Shown here: one piece after another, positions 1 to 8,682 of the stretch
Numbering within the stretch: position 1 is the stretch's first letter
Layout: every line of letters starts with the position of its first letter
Source: JBBKXP01 sp038323615
Lineage (GTDB): Bacteria; Pseudomonadota; Alphaproteobacteria; Rhodobacterales; Rhodobacteraceae
Length of the DNA stretch: 64,000 nucleotides
Reading direction: 5' to 3'
Assembly (NCBI GenBank): GCA_038323615.1
Contig: JBBQHC010000001.1
Coordinates: 1-64,000 of the forward strand
Notes under the pieces: generated by a model
The model's input: only the letters and a program-made list of their open reading frames with translations
What the model was told of the DNA's origin: nothing
Database searches by the model: none
Translations under genes and position numbers: made by a program

Positions 1-277
1 CGCGAAGCAGGCAAAGCCAAGCGGGTAATCCGCCGCACCGCGAACCTCTGGGCGCACCAAGGCATCAACCGGAGTCTGAAGCGCGCTTCACACCGCACAC
101 ATGCCACGCAGTTTCGAAAATGGCCAAAAATCGAGGTGCCCCCCAGCAGAGAAGTTCGCTGAGTGTGTTGCGTCGATCAGTTGAGCCCGCCCCGTGCAGC
201 TCACAAAGCGGATATTGCCCGCGTGATTTAGTTCGATAGGCTACACATAGCAAAATCCACGTGAGAGTGTTTGAACG
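1..277. other. left-edge stretch without a recognised gene
   Basis: No gene is called here. A plus-strand frame is open from base 1 to a TGA near 164 and could be the 3' end of a gene that starts left of the window, but its translation (rich in Arg and Lys) resembles nothing I know. The last bases are the leader of the LysR gene at 278. No hairpin or clear promoter was seen. Confidence 0.3.
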
Positions 278-1183
278 GTGCTGGAGCCAGACTGGAACGA
301 TCTGAAGGTCATCCTCGCGCTCTACCGGGGTGGGTCGGTTGCTGCGGCTGCGAGAATACTCGCCGTCGATGCGTCCACCGTAAGCCGCCGTCTTTCCGCC
401 GTGGAGACAACATTGGGGACTATCCTTATCAATCGCGGCGGCCGGGAATTTCACTTCACTGCCGAAGGCCAGAGTGCTGTCGCAGCGGCTGAAGCCATGG
501 AAAGGGCGTTGAGCGAAGCAAATCTTGCGATCCGATCGTCGAAATCGGATCTGGCGGGCGTGGTCAAAATTGCTTGCCCGCCATCCATTGTACATTTTCT
601 CGAAGCTTTCGAGGCGGTGGCCTCAGCGGCGTATCCGGAACTGGGCATTGAACGTTTGTCGAGCCGGGCTCCATCTGATCTTGCAAAGGGCGAAGCGGAT
701 ATCAGCATTCGCAGTCTGGGTGTTGTCAATCTTGACCTCGTCGTCGCCCACAGGTTCGATCTGGGATCCTGCATCTATGCATCCGAGAGTTACCTTGCCC
801 TGCATGGAACCCCCAAAGCCCCGCCTGACCTGAAGAAGCACAAGCTGGTTCAGTACGGCGCACCGTTCCTAGATCTTCCGGCGTTCAAGTGGATCGAGGA
901 CTACGCCGATCCGGCACGGTCCGCAGTGCGGGTTGACAGCATCGACATGGCACGGGCTTTGATCGCCGAAGGGCGTGGTGTGGGTGCATTGTTCTGTGCA
1001 ATCGGCGATCAGACAGCAGGGCTGGCCCGTGTTTTCGCCGATCCCATAGATCAGATGGAGTGTGCGATCGTTTATCACCAATCATCAAGGGGGTCTGCCC
1101 GTATCCGTGCGGTTCTAGACTTGTTGATCGGGAATTTCATCAAGCGCCAACACGAGCTGAGCGGGCGGGCTGCGGAAGCCTGA
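278..1183 (+). CDS. LysR-family transcriptional regulator
   Basis: 301-residue LysR-type regulator, expected to bind DNA as a dimer or tetramer and respond to a small ligand. The N-terminal winged helix-turn-helix occupies about residues 5-65 (DLKVILALYRGGSVAAAARI, then VDASTVSRRLSAVE). The rest is the periplasmic-binding-protein-like effector domain that starts near residue 90. Length is normal for the family. The start is GTG and its ribosome-binding site is weak. The gene is followed head-to-head at the 3' side by a small NTF2-like gene on the other strand, so the usual divergent target would lie left of the gene, at or beyond the window edge. The ligand is unknown. Confidence 0.9.
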   Translation: MLEPDWNDLKVILALYRGGSVAAAARILAVDASTVSRRLSAVETTLGTILINRGGREFHFTAEGQSAVAAAEAMERALSEANLAIRSSKSDLAGVVKIACPPSIVHFLEAFEAVASAAYPELGIERLSSRAPSDLAKGEADISIRSLGVVNLDLVVAHRFDLGSCIYASESYLALHGTPKAPPDLKKHKLVQYGAPFLDLPAFKWIEDYADPARSAVRVDSIDMARALIAEGRGVGALFCAIGDQTAGLARVFADPIDQMECAIVYHQSSRGSARIRAVLDLLIGNFIKRQHELSGRAAEA

Positions 1184-1205
1184 GGTCAAGGCTTCCGCAC
1201 CGTGG

Positions 1206-1535
1206 TCACGACAGATTGGAAACGCCGGTTTCAATTCGGATGACTTTTCCACCCTCTTTTCGGTTGACGATCATGGCGCCCTCGCGCGTCCCGTTCTGGA
1301 ACGAAAGAACTGTGTGGATGACGAGGATGTCATCATTCTCGTAGAGACAGCGCATATCTTCGATTGTCCGATTGCCACCAGCCCAGACCTTGGAGAGCAG
1401 CGCCTCCATCTGGCTCCGGTTCAGGGTGTCTTTGGATTTGTGACGAACATATTCGAAGTCTTCATGCAACAAAGCGGCATAGCGGGCTGCGTCGTTCGAC
1501 CGCATCGCGGCTTCCATCTCGGAATAGATATTCAT
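1206..1535 (-). CDS. SnoaL/NTF2-like small protein
   Basis: 109 residues with the look of a nuclear-transport-factor-2-like (SnoaL or DUF4440) fold: an N-terminal helix, the ALLHEDFEYVRHKSKDTLNR stretch typical of the pocket entrance, and a C-terminal beta-sheet with VIHTVLSFQNGTREGAMIV. Proteins of this fold bind small hydrophobic molecules and act as isomerases, cyclases or simple binding proteins; the substrate here is not predictable. It lies convergent to the LysR gene at 278 and upstream, in the same direction, of nothing obvious except the small alpha/beta protein at 1599-1886, whose promoter it does not share. Assigned by pattern only. Confidence 0.7.
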   Translation of the reverse strand: MNIYSEMEAAMRSNDAARYAALLHEDFEYVRHKSKDTLNRSQMEALLSKVWAGGNRTIEDMRCLYENDDILVIHTVLSFQNGTREGAMIVNRKEGGKVIRIETGVSNLS

Positions 1536-1598
1536 TTGCGATTCTCCGGATAAGGGATTGGACTGTAAGGCACCGAAAAGCCTTCGGTTGCCGGGGCG

Positions 1599-1886
1599 TC
1601 ACTGAAAGAAATGTCCAACCTCGAATTCAATTCCGGTCGGTGGTGCCTCGAAGCCGCCTTTGACACCTTTGCTCATGACGGGCAGAAAACGTTCCGTCAC
1701 GAAGGTGTCCCAGCTGTCTTTCGATTCCTGCAAGGCGGTCACTTGCCAGCCGCCCGGAACAGGGCCCGCCACATGGAAAATCTGGCCTGTGGGGATGACC
1801 CCAAGCTGACCGTTGATCGCGACCATGACGGCCTCGTATTGCGCCTTGGTTCCGCCTGGAAAGAAGTGAGTGATGCAGTAAGCCAT
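1599..1886 (-). CDS. small dimeric alpha/beta-barrel-like protein
   Basis: 95 residues, cytoplasmic, not assigned to a family with confidence. The strand-helix-strand pattern (AYCITHFFPGGTKAQYEAVM, then WQVTALQESKDSWDTFVTER) resembles ferredoxin-like dimeric alpha/beta-barrel proteins of the antibiotic-monooxygenase or DUF1330 type. The start was placed at the ATG at 1886 because a GGAGG sits six bases before it; the ATG at 1892 would directly abut that GGAGG. It lies upstream, in the same direction, of the NTF2-like gene at 1206-1535, with about 60 bases between, so the two may be cotranscribed. No catalytic residues can be pointed to. Confidence 0.6.
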   Translation of the reverse strand: MAYCITHFFPGGTKAQYEAVMVAINGQLGVIPTGQIFHVAGPVPGGWQVTALQESKDSWDTFVTERFLPVMSKGVKGGFEAPPTGIEFEVGHFFQ

Positions 1887-2161
1887 ATTCATCCTCCATT
1901 TGGGTGCGTCCGTTACAAGAACGTGTTGGTTCGATCGGACAGGAGGTTTCCCATCCGTTTGAGCATCGGCTCGGTTTTGTGAAGATCGCCCAACTGCGTG
2001 TTGGCGATATCCAAACGTTATTCAGGCAGTGCGCATCTGTCGATGGGCAGGACTGCAAGACTGACTTGCAGGAATCCGGGCCTCGGGATTGCACCACTCA
2101 TGGGGCGACCTGTCGAATATGCCCGCCCGTTCGCGCACCGCGTCGATGCAGTTCATCAGGC
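1887..2161. other. intergenic stretch, possible gene debris
   Basis: About 275 bases between the small alpha/beta gene and the MttB-like gene. Minus-strand frames give short sensible-looking pieces, such as a 44-codon frame starting near 2150, but none has a recognisable domain or a good ribosome-binding site. It could be decayed coding DNA. No hairpin with a T-run was found. Confidence 0.25.
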
Positions 2162-3712
2162 CTAGTACCATTCGTCGGGCATTGACGCTTTGCGAACCGT
2201 CACGAAATCAGCAAGCGCCGCGCGAATGTCATCGGTCATCGGCGGCGGTTGATAATCATCCAGCATCTGTTTCCAGCGCCGCGTTGCCCGCTGTGCCGCA
2301 GACAGGCCGCCGTTTTCGGTCCACGTCTCGTAGGGACCGGCCTCGGGGATGTCGGGCTGAAAGTTGGCGGTGGCAAAGTGGCGCAGCGTGTGCTGGGTCG
2401 ATAAAAAGTTTTGACCCGGCCCAACTTCATCATAGGCGTCGCGGCCAAAGGCCTCTGCATCAGTACCAAAGCCCTGCAACATCGTCATCATCGCCCCGCA
2501 ATGATCCAGATCCATGACGAACTTCTCATAAGACATCACCAATCCGCCTTCGAGCCAGCCGGCCGCGTGCCAAACCTGATGCGCCCCCGACATGAGTGTC
2601 GCCCACATCGCCCCGGTGCTGTCTTGCATCGCCTGCCCGTCGGCGGCATTCGAGGCGGTGACCTGGCCGCCGCCAGAGCGCACAGGAACCCCCAATCGCC
2701 GCCCGACCTGCGCCAGTGCCAAGGTTACCAGATTGGCCTCGGGCGAGCCAAAGGTCAGAGCGCCGGATTTAAGGTTCATCGTCGAATGAAAGCTGCCAAA
2801 CACAACCGGGCATCCGGGCCGCACCAGTTGGGTCAGCGCAATGCCGACCATGCCCTCGGCCAAGGTTTGCGCCACGGTTGCTGCGGGCGACAGCGGGCCC
2901 ATCGCCCCGGCAAAAATCGCAGGCGACACGCAAACGCATTGATTGGCGGCCGCATAGACCCGCAAGGCACCGGACATTGTGTCGTCATAGATCAAAGGAG
3001 AGTTGACGTTGATATTGCCTTGCATCACAGCGTTCTCCTCCATGAACGCCGTGCCAAACACGAGTCGCGCCATCTGGATGCTGTCTTGGGCACGGGTTGG
3101 CGAGGTAACCCCGCCCATGAAGGGTTTGCTCGACAGGGTCAAATGCGCCAAGACCATATCCAGATGCCGCTTGTTGACCGGAATATCGGTCGGCTCGCAC
3201 ACCGTTCCGCCGGAATGATGCAGCCACGGCGAGGCGTAGCTTAGCTTTACGAAATTCTCGAAATCGACCAGCGTTGCGTATCTGCGCCCGTGTTCCAGAT
3301 CGGTGACAAAGGGGGATCCATATCCCGGCATCAGCACAACGTTGTCGCCGCCCAACGTCACTGTGTTGGCTGGATCGCGGGCATGAAGCCGGAATTGGGC
3401 GGGTGCTGTCGCACAAAGCTGTCTGGCAAGGCCGGGCTCGAACCTGACGCGCTCGCCGATCACAGTAGCACCTGCGGCGGCAAAAAGTTCAAGCGCGACG
3501 GCGTCGCCGCGGAACTCGACGCCGATGGTTTGCAAAATCCAGTCGGCCTGTTCCTCGATGGCGGTCAGTGCGGCCTCATTCAGCAAAGCGTAGGCAGGCA
3601 CCTTTCGGGTCCGTGGAGATACCACAACGCGGACTTCAGATTGACGGGCCGCACGCCCGCGACGAACCACCTCCCGCAGCTTTGGCTGAACATTTGTGTT
3701 TATGTTTTCCAA
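2162..3712 (-). CDS. MttB-family (trimethylamine-type) corrinoid methyltransferase, non-pyrrolysine
   Basis: 516 residues of the trimethylamine:corrinoid methyltransferase family, a TIM-barrel enzyme that moves a methyl group from a quaternary or tertiary amine to a corrinoid protein. Family-typical stretches include GYGSPFVTDLEHGRR (near residue 130), MGGVTSPTRAQDSIQMA, AGAMGPLSPAATVAQTLAEG and GALTFGSPEANLV. There is no in-frame TAG, so it is one of the many homologues without pyrrolysine; known examples demethylate glycine betaine or other betaines, and the substrate here is unknown. The start is TTG with a G-rich stretch about eight bases upstream; no in-frame ATG is available nearby. It diverges from the LysR gene at 3811, its likely regulator. 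No corrinoid protein or reductive activase is present in the window. Confidence 0.88.
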   Translation of the reverse strand: MENINTNVQPKLREVVRRGRAARQSEVRVVVSPRTRKVPAYALLNEAALTAIEEQADWILQTIGVEFRGDAVALELFAAAGATVIGERVRFEPGLARQLCATAPAQFRLHARDPANTVTLGGDNVVLMPGYGSPFVTDLEHGRRYATLVDFENFVKLSYASPWLHHSGGTVCEPTDIPVNKRHLDMVLAHLTLSSKPFMGGVTSPTRAQDSIQMARLVFGTAFMEENAVMQGNINVNSPLIYDDTMSGALRVYAAANQCVCVSPAIFAGAMGPLSPAATVAQTLAEGMVGIALTQLVRPGCPVVFGSFHSTMNLKSGALTFGSPEANLVTLALAQVGRRLGVPVRSGGGQVTASNAADGQAMQDSTGAMWATLMSGAHQVWHAAGWLEGGLVMSYEKFVMDLDHCGAMMTMLQGFGTDAEAFGRDAYDEVGPGQNFLSTQHTLRHFATANFQPDIPEAGPYETWTENGGLSAAQRATRRWKQMLDDYQPPPMTDDIRAALADFVTVRKASMPDEWY

Positions 3713-3810
3713 CCTGCGGCCCCCGTTTCATGCAGAATGGGTCTGATAATAAGGCACATCAATCAAATTTTTCTGTACTCATCGTTCAATTATTTTATAC
3801 TCTTGTGGAT

Positions 3811-4680
3811 ATGAGCACTGCCTTTAAACATCACGACACAATGCGACTTTTCATCGAGGTCGCGCAGCGCAAGAGCTTTACGGAAGCAGCCGAGATGCTG
3901 CACCTGACAAAGGGCGCAATCAGCTATCAGATCAAAACCCTCGAGGCTGATTTGGGTTTCACCGTGTTCGAGCGGACCCCGCGGGGCGTCGCTCTGACAT
4001 CAAAGGGGCAACAGCTGCTGGATGCAACACGTGCGCACTACCTTAGCATTGAGGCAGAATTGGTGACGCTAAAGACCGCCGAAACTCAATCGCTTACTGT
4101 TGGAATGTCGAGCTATTTCGCCTCTCGGTGGCTGTCGCCGCGGCTGATGACGTTCATGCAGCAGTGCCCGGATATTCAGCTGCGGATTCAGCCGATGACA
4201 CAGTTGTTCAATCTTGAAAATCAAGACGTGGATATCGCAATCCGTTGGGGCAACGGACGTTGGGACGACGCTGACATATCGCCCGTCATGTCGATGCCTG
4301 CATGGCCCGTCGGCAATGCGCAAGCCTATCAAAAAGTCCAACAAATGGGTTTGGAGCGGGCTTTTTCCGAGTTCACTTTGCTGCGGGATCACGATGGCAG
4401 CAATGCCTGGTCCGACTGGTTTGATGCGGCTGGCATGCCTCAGCAAACCCGCAAAGACACTTTGATTATCCCCGACCCGAATGTGAGGGTGCAGGCGGTG
4501 ATAGATGGGCAAGGGGTCGCCCTGAACGACGCGCTCGTGTCGCGAGAACTGGAGGAAGGCACGCTTGCGCGTCTCTCAAGTGTTGAGCTTTCTTCATATG
4601 GGTATTTTCTGGTCAGACCGCGGAAGGCGCCGATGAGCGCGAGTGCAAGTTCATTTATAGACTGGTTACTGCAACAATAG
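3811..4680 (+). CDS. LysR-family regulator (GcvA-like), divergent to the methyltransferase
   Basis: 289 residues. The helix-turn-helix is at about residues 8-65 (DTMRLFIEVAQRKSFTEAAE, then HLTKGAISYQIKTLEADLGF) and is followed by the effector-binding domain with the FERTPRGVALTSKGQQLL linker typical of GcvA-like members. The ATG at 3811 was chosen because the frame further upstream runs through the divergent gene. The 98-base gap to the MttB-like gene is AT-rich compared with the surroundings and should hold both promoters. The arrangement suggests that this regulator controls the methyltransferase gene and itself. It converges on the peptide transporter operon that ends at 4836. Confidence 0.9.
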   Translation: MSTAFKHHDTMRLFIEVAQRKSFTEAAEMLHLTKGAISYQIKTLEADLGFTVFERTPRGVALTSKGQQLLDATRAHYLSIEAELVTLKTAETQSLTVGMSSYFASRWLSPRLMTFMQQCPDIQLRIQPMTQLFNLENQDVDIAIRWGNGRWDDADISPVMSMPAWPVGNAQAYQKVQQMGLERAFSEFTLLRDHDGSNAWSDWFDAAGMPQQTRKDTLIIPDPNVRVQAVIDGQGVALNDALVSRELEEGTLARLSSVELSSYGYFLVRPRKAPMSASASSFIDWLLQQ

Positions 4681-4835
4681 ATTGTCGTTGGTGCGCTTTC
4701 TTATCCGATGGGCTTTTCCAATAGCAGGTGTTGGCTGTGACGCGGATGTCTGGAAAAATGGGCATATTTTCTTTAAAAACCCGTCAATTTTGCATTCCGT
4801 TTCACACAGGCAATTGAATCGGGCCGAGTTGCATT

Positions 4836-5798
4836 TCAATCTTTATCAACGGGGAAAAAGCAAGCCGCCTGGTGGTTTTCAGCACCCATTGTCGGACGCT
4901 CGGCCCTGCATTTGGCCTGAACCTTCCAGCATCTGGGCGCAAACGGGCAGCCGTCGGGAATAGAGAGCGGTGACGGCAATTCGCCGGTCAGTTTGATCCG
5001 GTCCTTGGCGGCACCCGGATCGGCGCGTGGTGTCGCGGACAAAAGCGCCTTGGTATATGGGTGTTTGGGGGCCGCAAAAATCGCTTCTTTCGGGCCCCGC
5101 TCGACCGCCCGGCCAAGGTACATCACGATCACATCATCGGCGACGTGACGCACCACTGACAGATCGTGACTGATGAACAGATAGGCCAGCTGCAACCGGT
5201 CCTGCAATTCGGTCAGCAGGTTCAGGATCGCGCTTTGGATCGACAGGTCAAGGGCCGAAACCGGTTCGTCCAAAACCAGAACCTTGGGATCAAGCATCAG
5301 TGCGCGCGCCACCGCGATCCGCTGTCGTTGACCACCCGAAAACATATGCGGATAGCGGTCGAAATGTTCGGGGCGCAGGCCGACGAGTTTCAGCATGTCG
5401 CGGGCTTTCGCTTCCCTTTCGGGGCGAGGCATCTCGGGTTTGTTGATGGCCAGCGGCTCTTGCAATATGGTCCCGATCCGATGCCGCGGGTTCAATGAAC
5501 CATAAGGGTCCTGAAACACGATCTGGACGGACTGGCGCAGGTCGGCCCAATCGTCGCGAAGCATCGGTTTGCCATCAAGGGTCAGCGCTCCGGCGGTCGG
5601 TTCTTCGATCATCGCGACCATTCGCGCCAGTGTCGATTTCCCGCAGCCGCTTTCGCCAACCACGGCAAGGGTTTTCCCGGCAGACAACGAAAAATCCAGA
5701 CCTGCCACGGCCTTGAGCGTCCGGGCCGACCGGAACAGGCCGCTACTGACGCTATAGTGCCGTTCAAGCGCCTTTGCTTCGATGACAGGTGCGGTCAT
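4836..5798 (-). CDS. peptide ABC transporter ATP-binding protein (DppF/OppF-type)
   Basis: 320-residue ATPase of an oligopeptide/dipeptide importer. It has Walker A GESGCGKST (near residue 49), the LSGGQ-type signature FSGGQRQRIAVARAL, Walker B KVLVLDEPVSALD and the switch histidine in FISHDLSV. The C-terminal oligopeptide/dipeptide domain with its cysteine-rich CPFAPRCWK motif is present, as in DppD/DppF and OppD/OppF pairs. It overlaps the preceding ATPase gene by four bases (ATGA), so the two are translationally coupled. It is the last gene of the operon 11447-4836. The pair of ATPases drives the permeases encoded at 6776-8682. Confidence 0.95.
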   Translation of the reverse strand: MTAPVIEAKALERHYSVSSGLFRSARTLKAVAGLDFSLSAGKTLAVVGESGCGKSTLARMVAMIEEPTAGALTLDGKPMLRDDWADLRQSVQIVFQDPYGSLNPRHRIGTILQEPLAINKPEMPRPEREAKARDMLKLVGLRPEHFDRYPHMFSGGQRQRIAVARALMLDPKVLVLDEPVSALDLSIQSAILNLLTELQDRLQLAYLFISHDLSVVRHVADDVIVMYLGRAVERGPKEAIFAAPKHPYTKALLSATPRADPGAAKDRIKLTGELPSPLSIPDGCPFAPRCWKVQAKCRAERPTMGAENHQAACFFPVDKD

Positions 5799-6772
5799 GA
5801 GGCGACCCTTTCATCGGCGTTCAGCGGATAGTGGCACCGCGCCTGCCCCAGATCGGCGCCGCGGGGCACTGGGGGCGTTGAAATGCAACGCGCATCGGCG
5901 AATTTGCAGCGGGGCGAAAACAGGCATCCGGCAGGCCGATCAAACTGTCCGGGCACGACGCCGGGGATCGTTGGCAACAACCGCTCGGTCGCGCGTTCCG
6001 GCAGGGCGTCCAGCAGGGCGGCGGTATAGGGATGGTGCGGCGTGGCAAACAAGGGCCCGACCAACTGTTCCTCGATCTTCTGGCCGGCGTATTGCACGCT
6101 GACCCGCTCGGCGGTTTCGGCCACCACGCCCATGTCATGCGTGATCAGCACCAGCCCCATCCCGGTTTCTTCGCGCAAGCTTGCCAGCAGATCAAGGATC
6201 TGGGCCTGAATGGTCACGTCCAGCGCCGTCGTCGGTTCATCAGCGATCAACAGTTTGGGTTTGCAGGCGATCGCCATCGCGATCATCACGCGCTGGTTCA
6301 TGCCGCCCGACAACTGGTGCGGAAAAGCCGACAGGCGTTTCTCCGGGTCGGGGATACCGACCTGTTCAAACAGTTCGACCGCGCGTTTCTGGCGATCCGC
6401 TGCGCCCAGCCCAAGATGGATTCGCAACGATTCCCTGATCTGCCAGCCGACTGTGAAACAGGGGTTCAGCGACGACATCGGTTCCTGAAAGATCATCGCG
6501 AGGTCTTTGCCGACGATCCGCCGCCGCGCTGCGGACCCGATCCGCAGCAGGTCATGCCCGTCAAACGTCATCTCGTCTGCGGTTACGGTCGCGGTCCACG
6601 GCAAGAGGCCCATGACCGCCAGCATCGACACCGATTTGCCCGACCCGCTTTCCCCGACGATGGCCAGAATCTCGCCGGTATCAACGTCCTGATCCACCGC
6701 ATCGACGGCACGAAACTGACCCGACACGGTGGCAAAATCAACAGACAGGTTACGGATGCGCAGCAGCGACAT
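5795..6772 (-). CDS. peptide ABC transporter ATP-binding protein (DppD/OppD-type)
   Basis: 325-residue ATPase, partner of the following gene. Walker A is GESGSGKSV (near residue 41), followed by the Q-loop in AMIFQEPMSSLNP, the signature LSGGMNQRVMIAMAIA, Walker B KLLIADEPTTALDVTIQAQI and the H-loop in VLITHDMGVVAE. The C-terminal peptide-transporter domain contains the cysteine motif CLFSPRCKFADARC. The start codon lies two bases after the stop of the DppC-type permease gene, and the 3' end overlaps the next ATPase by four bases. It supplies ATP hydrolysis for uptake of peptides delivered by the binding protein at 9855-11447. Confidence 0.95.
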   Translation of the reverse strand: MSLLRIRNLSVDFATVSGQFRAVDAVDQDVDTGEILAIVGESGSGKSVSMLAVMGLLPWTATVTADEMTFDGHDLLRIGSAARRRIVGKDLAMIFQEPMSSLNPCFTVGWQIRESLRIHLGLGAADRQKRAVELFEQVGIPDPEKRLSAFPHQLSGGMNQRVMIAMAIACKPKLLIADEPTTALDVTIQAQILDLLASLREETGMGLVLITHDMGVVAETAERVSVQYAGQKIEEQLVGPLFATPHHPYTAALLDALPERATERLLPTIPGVVPGQFDRPAGCLFSPRCKFADARCISTPPVPRGADLGQARCHYPLNADERVAS

Positions 6773-6775
6773 GGG

Positions 6776-7675
6776 CTAGCTCCGCTTCAGCTTGGGGTCG
6801 AGCGCGTCGCGCAGCCCGTCGCCCATCAGGTTGATTGCCAGCACGGTGACAAGGATCGCGAGGCCGGGAAAGGTCACGACCCACCACGCCCGCAGAATGA
6901 ATTCGCGCGCCTCGGCCAGCATGGTGCCCCATTCCGGCGTCGGCGGCTGCGCCCCCATGCCCAGAAACCCCAGCGCCGCCGCGTCAAGAATCGCGGTCGA
7001 GAACGACAGGGCCGCCTGCACGATGATCGGCGCCAGACAGTTGGGCAGGACGGTCACGAACATCAGGCGCAACAGGCCGGCACCGGCGACACGGGCCGAC
7101 GTCACATAATCCTTTTGCAACTCCGACAGCACAGATGCCCGCGTCAAACGCACGTAGTGTGGTTGCAGCACGATGGCGATGGCGATCATCGCGTTGGTCA
7201 GCGATGGGCCAAGCACGGCGACCAGCACCAGCGCCAGCAGCAGCGAGGGAAAGGCCAGAATGATATCCATGATCCGCATGATGATACTGTCCAGCCACCG
7301 CGGCGCGAACCCGGCCAGCAGCCCGATCATGATGCCCCCCGATGCGGCGATGCTGACCACGACGACGCCGACAAAAAAAGAATACCGCGCGCCGACGATC
7401 AACCGCGACAGCATATCGCGACCCAAGGGATCGGTGCCCAAAATAAACTTGAGGCTGCCGCCCTCCTGCCAGAAGGGGGGTTGCAGTGTCGCACCACGGA
7501 ATTGCGCGGTGGCGTCATGCGGCGCGACCCAGGGCCCGAACAGTGCGAGGAACGCGAAGACAGCGAATATCCACAGGCCGATGACGGCGCCCCGGTTTTC
7601 GCGGAAATAGAACCAGAACTCGCGCAGGCGGTTCGGGCGTTCGATCGTGTCGGCAATGACAGTCGCGTCGGCCAT
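6776..7675 (-). CDS. peptide ABC transporter permease (DppC/OppC-type)
   Basis: 299-residue inner-membrane permease. After an N-terminal segment with the first membrane helix (GAVIGLWIFAVFAFLALFGP) comes a periplasmic loop with GTDPLGRDMLSRLIVGARYS, typical of DppC/OppC, then about five more helices and the cytoplasmic coupling loop near ARVAGAGLLRLMFVTVLPNC. The ATG at 7675 was chosen because its A is shared with the TGA stop of the upstream permease gene (ATGA); the frame further upstream only reads through that gene. It pairs with the DppB-type permease to form the channel. Confidence 0.94.
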   Translation of the reverse strand: MADATVIADTIERPNRLREFWFYFRENRGAVIGLWIFAVFAFLALFGPWVAPHDATAQFRGATLQPPFWQEGGSLKFILGTDPLGRDMLSRLIVGARYSFFVGVVVVSIAASGGIMIGLLAGFAPRWLDSIIMRIMDIILAFPSLLLALVLVAVLGPSLTNAMIAIAIVLQPHYVRLTRASVLSELQKDYVTSARVAGAGLLRLMFVTVLPNCLAPIIVQAALSFSTAILDAAALGFLGMGAQPPTPEWGTMLAEAREFILRAWWVVTFPGLAILVTVLAINLMGDGLRDALDPKLKRS

Positions 7676-8682
7676 CAGCGTTTCCTGATCTTGGGGTTGA
7701 TGACGCCATACAGCATGTCGACCGTCAGATTGACGACCATGACCATGACCGCGATCAACAACAGACCGCCCTGCACCACCGGGTAATCGCGGCGGAAAAT
7801 ACTGTCGACCATCCACTTGCCGATGCCCGGCCAGCTAAAGATCGTCTCGGTCAGGATCGCACCAGCCAGCAGGGTGCCGACCGACAGACCGATGACCGTG
7901 ACGACCGGGATCAGGGCGTTGCGCAACGCATGGATGCCGTTGATACGACCCGGCGACAGGCCCTTGGCGCGGGCTGTCCGAATATAATCCTCGCCCAGCA
8001 CCTCGAGCATCGCCGACCGGGTTTGCCGCGCGATCACCGCCAGCGGGATGGTTCCCAGCACGATGGTCGGCAGGATCAAGTGGCTGATTGCAGAGGCAAA
8101 CGCACCCTTTTGGCCCGAGGCGAGGCTGTCGATCAGCATGAAACCCGTGGCATTCGGGAAATAGTAGATCAGATCGATCCGCCCAGACACCGGAGTCCAA
8201 TGCAGATTGCCGGAAAACACGATGATAAGCAGCAGCGCCCACCAGAAAATTGGCATCGAATAGCCGATCAGGGCGGTCGACATCAGGGCGCGGTCGAAAA
8301 ACTTGCCCCGGTTCACCGCGGCGATAATTCCGGCGGGCAGGCCCAGCACCAAGGCAAAGATCATCGCGCAGATCGACAGCTCCAGCGTCGCGGGGAACAG
8401 CGCGAAAAATTCGTCCCAGACCGGGCGTTTGGTGACCAGGGAGGTGCCGAGGTCGCCTTGCAGTACGCCCAGCAAGTAATCCCAGAACTGGACGTAGATC
8501 GGCCGGTCGAACCCGAATTGCGCCGTCAATTCTGCATAGCGTTCGGGGGTCAACCCGCGTTCGCCCGCCATGACGATGATCGGGTCGCCGGGCAGAACCC
8601 GGATAAAACCGAATGAAATCAGAGTGACGCCGATGAACGTCGGCACAAACGTCAGCAGGCGGCTCAGGACATAATTCAGCAC
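7675..8682 (-). CDS. peptide ABC transporter permease (DppB/OppB-type)
   Basis: 335-residue inner-membrane permease. The N-terminus LNYVLSRLLTFVPTFIGVTL is the typical first helix of DppB, followed by FGFIRVLPGDPI and the periplasmic segment ending in the family motif GLTPERYAELTAQFGFD. The coupling loop YIRTARAKGLSPGRINGIHA matches the EAA motif of this family. It overlaps the M24 peptidase gene upstream by seven bases and the DppC-type gene downstream by four, which marks a tightly coupled operon. Partner of the permease at 6776-7675. Confidence 0.95.
   Translation of the reverse strand: MLNYVLSRLLTFVPTFIGVTLISFGFIRVLPGDPIIVMAGERGLTPERYAELTAQFGFDRPIYVQFWDYLLGVLQGDLGTSLVTKRPVWDEFFALFPATLELSICAMIFALVLGLPAGIIAAVNRGKFFDRALMSTALIGYSMPIFWWALLLIIVFSGNLHWTPVSGRIDLIYYFPNATGFMLIDSLASGQKGAFASAISHLILPTIVLGTIPLAVIARQTRSAMLEVLGEDYIRTARAKGLSPGRINGIHALRNALIPVVTVIGLSVGTLLAGAILTETIFSWPGIGKWMVDSIFRRDYPVVQGGLLLIAVMVMVVNLTVDMLYGVINPKIRKR

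Noticed and set aside
3796..3801. TATACT as a -10 box for the LysR gene at 3811
   Set aside because: It would leave a leader of only about three bases and there is no -35 box at the right distance.
4359..4371. TTCACTTTGC stretch inside the LysR gene at 3811-4680
   Set aside because: Only the first ten bases match the intergenic repeat and it lies in good coding sequence; chance match.
6032..7786. Long open frame (584 codons) on the plus strand
   Set aside because: It lies wholly antisense to the peptide transporter genes and has the Arg/Gln/His-rich content of a GC-codon shadow.
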